A DNA stretch of 33,103 nt from an uncultured bacterium (GTDB lineage Bacteria > Bacteroidota > Bacteroidia > Bacteroidales > Bacteroidaceae): the NCBI GenBank assembly GCA_945829425.1, contig CALZUQ010000032.1, positions 1 through 33,103 on the forward strand, written 5' to 3'. Under the pieces are notes generated by a model. It worked only from the letters and a program-made list of their open reading frames with translations, searched no databases and had not been told where the DNA came from. The position numbers were made by a program, and so were the translations under genes. This document shows positions 32,974 through 33,103 of this stretch, one piece after another; within the stretch, counting starts at the first letter, position 1, and each line of letters starts with the position of its first letter.

Positions 32974-33103
32974 TTATATTTTCTTTGATGCCCTTTCACG
33001 CTGTTTAAGTCTCAAATCTTGCAGTCCGCGACCTATTTCGTCCTTCTTTGCAAGCAGAAGAATGTCGTCATCCAGTTGCAGTGCATACAACACCCGTAGG
33101 TAA
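32974..33103 (-). CDS. 3' end of an unidentified gene (cut by window edge)
   Basis: The last 43 codons of a minus-strand frame are open to the window edge. They read YLRVLYALQLDDDILLLAKK, then DEIGRGLQDLRLKQRERASK, ending KI and TAA at 32974-32976. The sequence is charged and probably helical. I do not recognise the family, and the fragment is too short to assign a function. The codon pattern and convergent position support a real gene. Confidence 0.5.
   Translation of the reverse strand, partial: YLRVLYALQLDDDILLLAKKDEIGRGLQDLRLKQRERASKKI

Overview
The window looks like a chromosomal segment of a Bacteroidota bacterium, most likely Prevotellaceae. The signs are a SusC/SusD pair, a hybrid two-component system, Omp28-type proteins, several exported proteins with C-terminal sorting-like tails ending in GLYI.NGKK-type motifs, -7 boxes of the TAnnTTTG type, and almost no Shine-Dalgarno sequences.

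Layout. (1) 1-898, minus strand: one end of an IS3-family insertion sequence. orfA is complete, orfB is cut by the window edge, and an A7 slippery run joins them. (2) 899-3900: accessory, gene-poor DNA. It holds a winged-helix/nuclease-like gene (1684-2403, minus) and, just upstream of it, a broken gene that may once have been a restriction endonuclease, followed by short tandem repeats. (3) 4021-7111: an exported thioredoxin-like protein, a DUF6029-type outer-membrane barrel and an Omp28-like lipoprotein, closely spaced and probably one operon. (4) 7260-17500: four exported proteins with sorting-type C-terminal tails: an M6-like metalloprotease, a small unknown protein, a 1264-residue chimera containing an Omp28/thioredoxin-like module, and a 1117-residue Ig-like repeat protein. 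Their intergenic spaces carry tandem repeats, strong hairpins and a 249-bp segment bounded by perfect 22-bp inverted repeats. (5) 17908-32867: a fructan utilisation locus. It contains a hybrid sensor/regulator, SusC, SusD, a surface glycan-binding lipoprotein, an endo-acting GH32-type lipoprotein, a periplasmic exo-GH32, an MFS sugar transporter and a fructokinase. The gene content and order closely follow the Bacteroides thetaiotaomicron levan locus (BT1754-BT1763). (6) 32974-33103: the 3' end of an unidentified minus-strand gene.

How the fructan locus should work: the surface lipoproteins bind levan-type fructan and cut it, SusC/SusD import the oligosaccharides, the periplasmic GH32 releases fructose, the MFS protein carries fructose across the inner membrane, and the PfkB kinase phosphorylates it. 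The regulator should sense periplasmic fructose. Its oddity is that the ATP-binding kinase domain is missing and the H-box is altered, although the receiver and AraC output domains are intact.

The observations most worth checking are the kinase-less hybrid regulator, the inverted-repeat-bounded segment placed 16 bp before a surface-protein gene, the duplicated 63-bp leader before susC, and the decayed restriction-like locus beside the insertion sequence. I found no CRISPR array, rRNA or tRNA.
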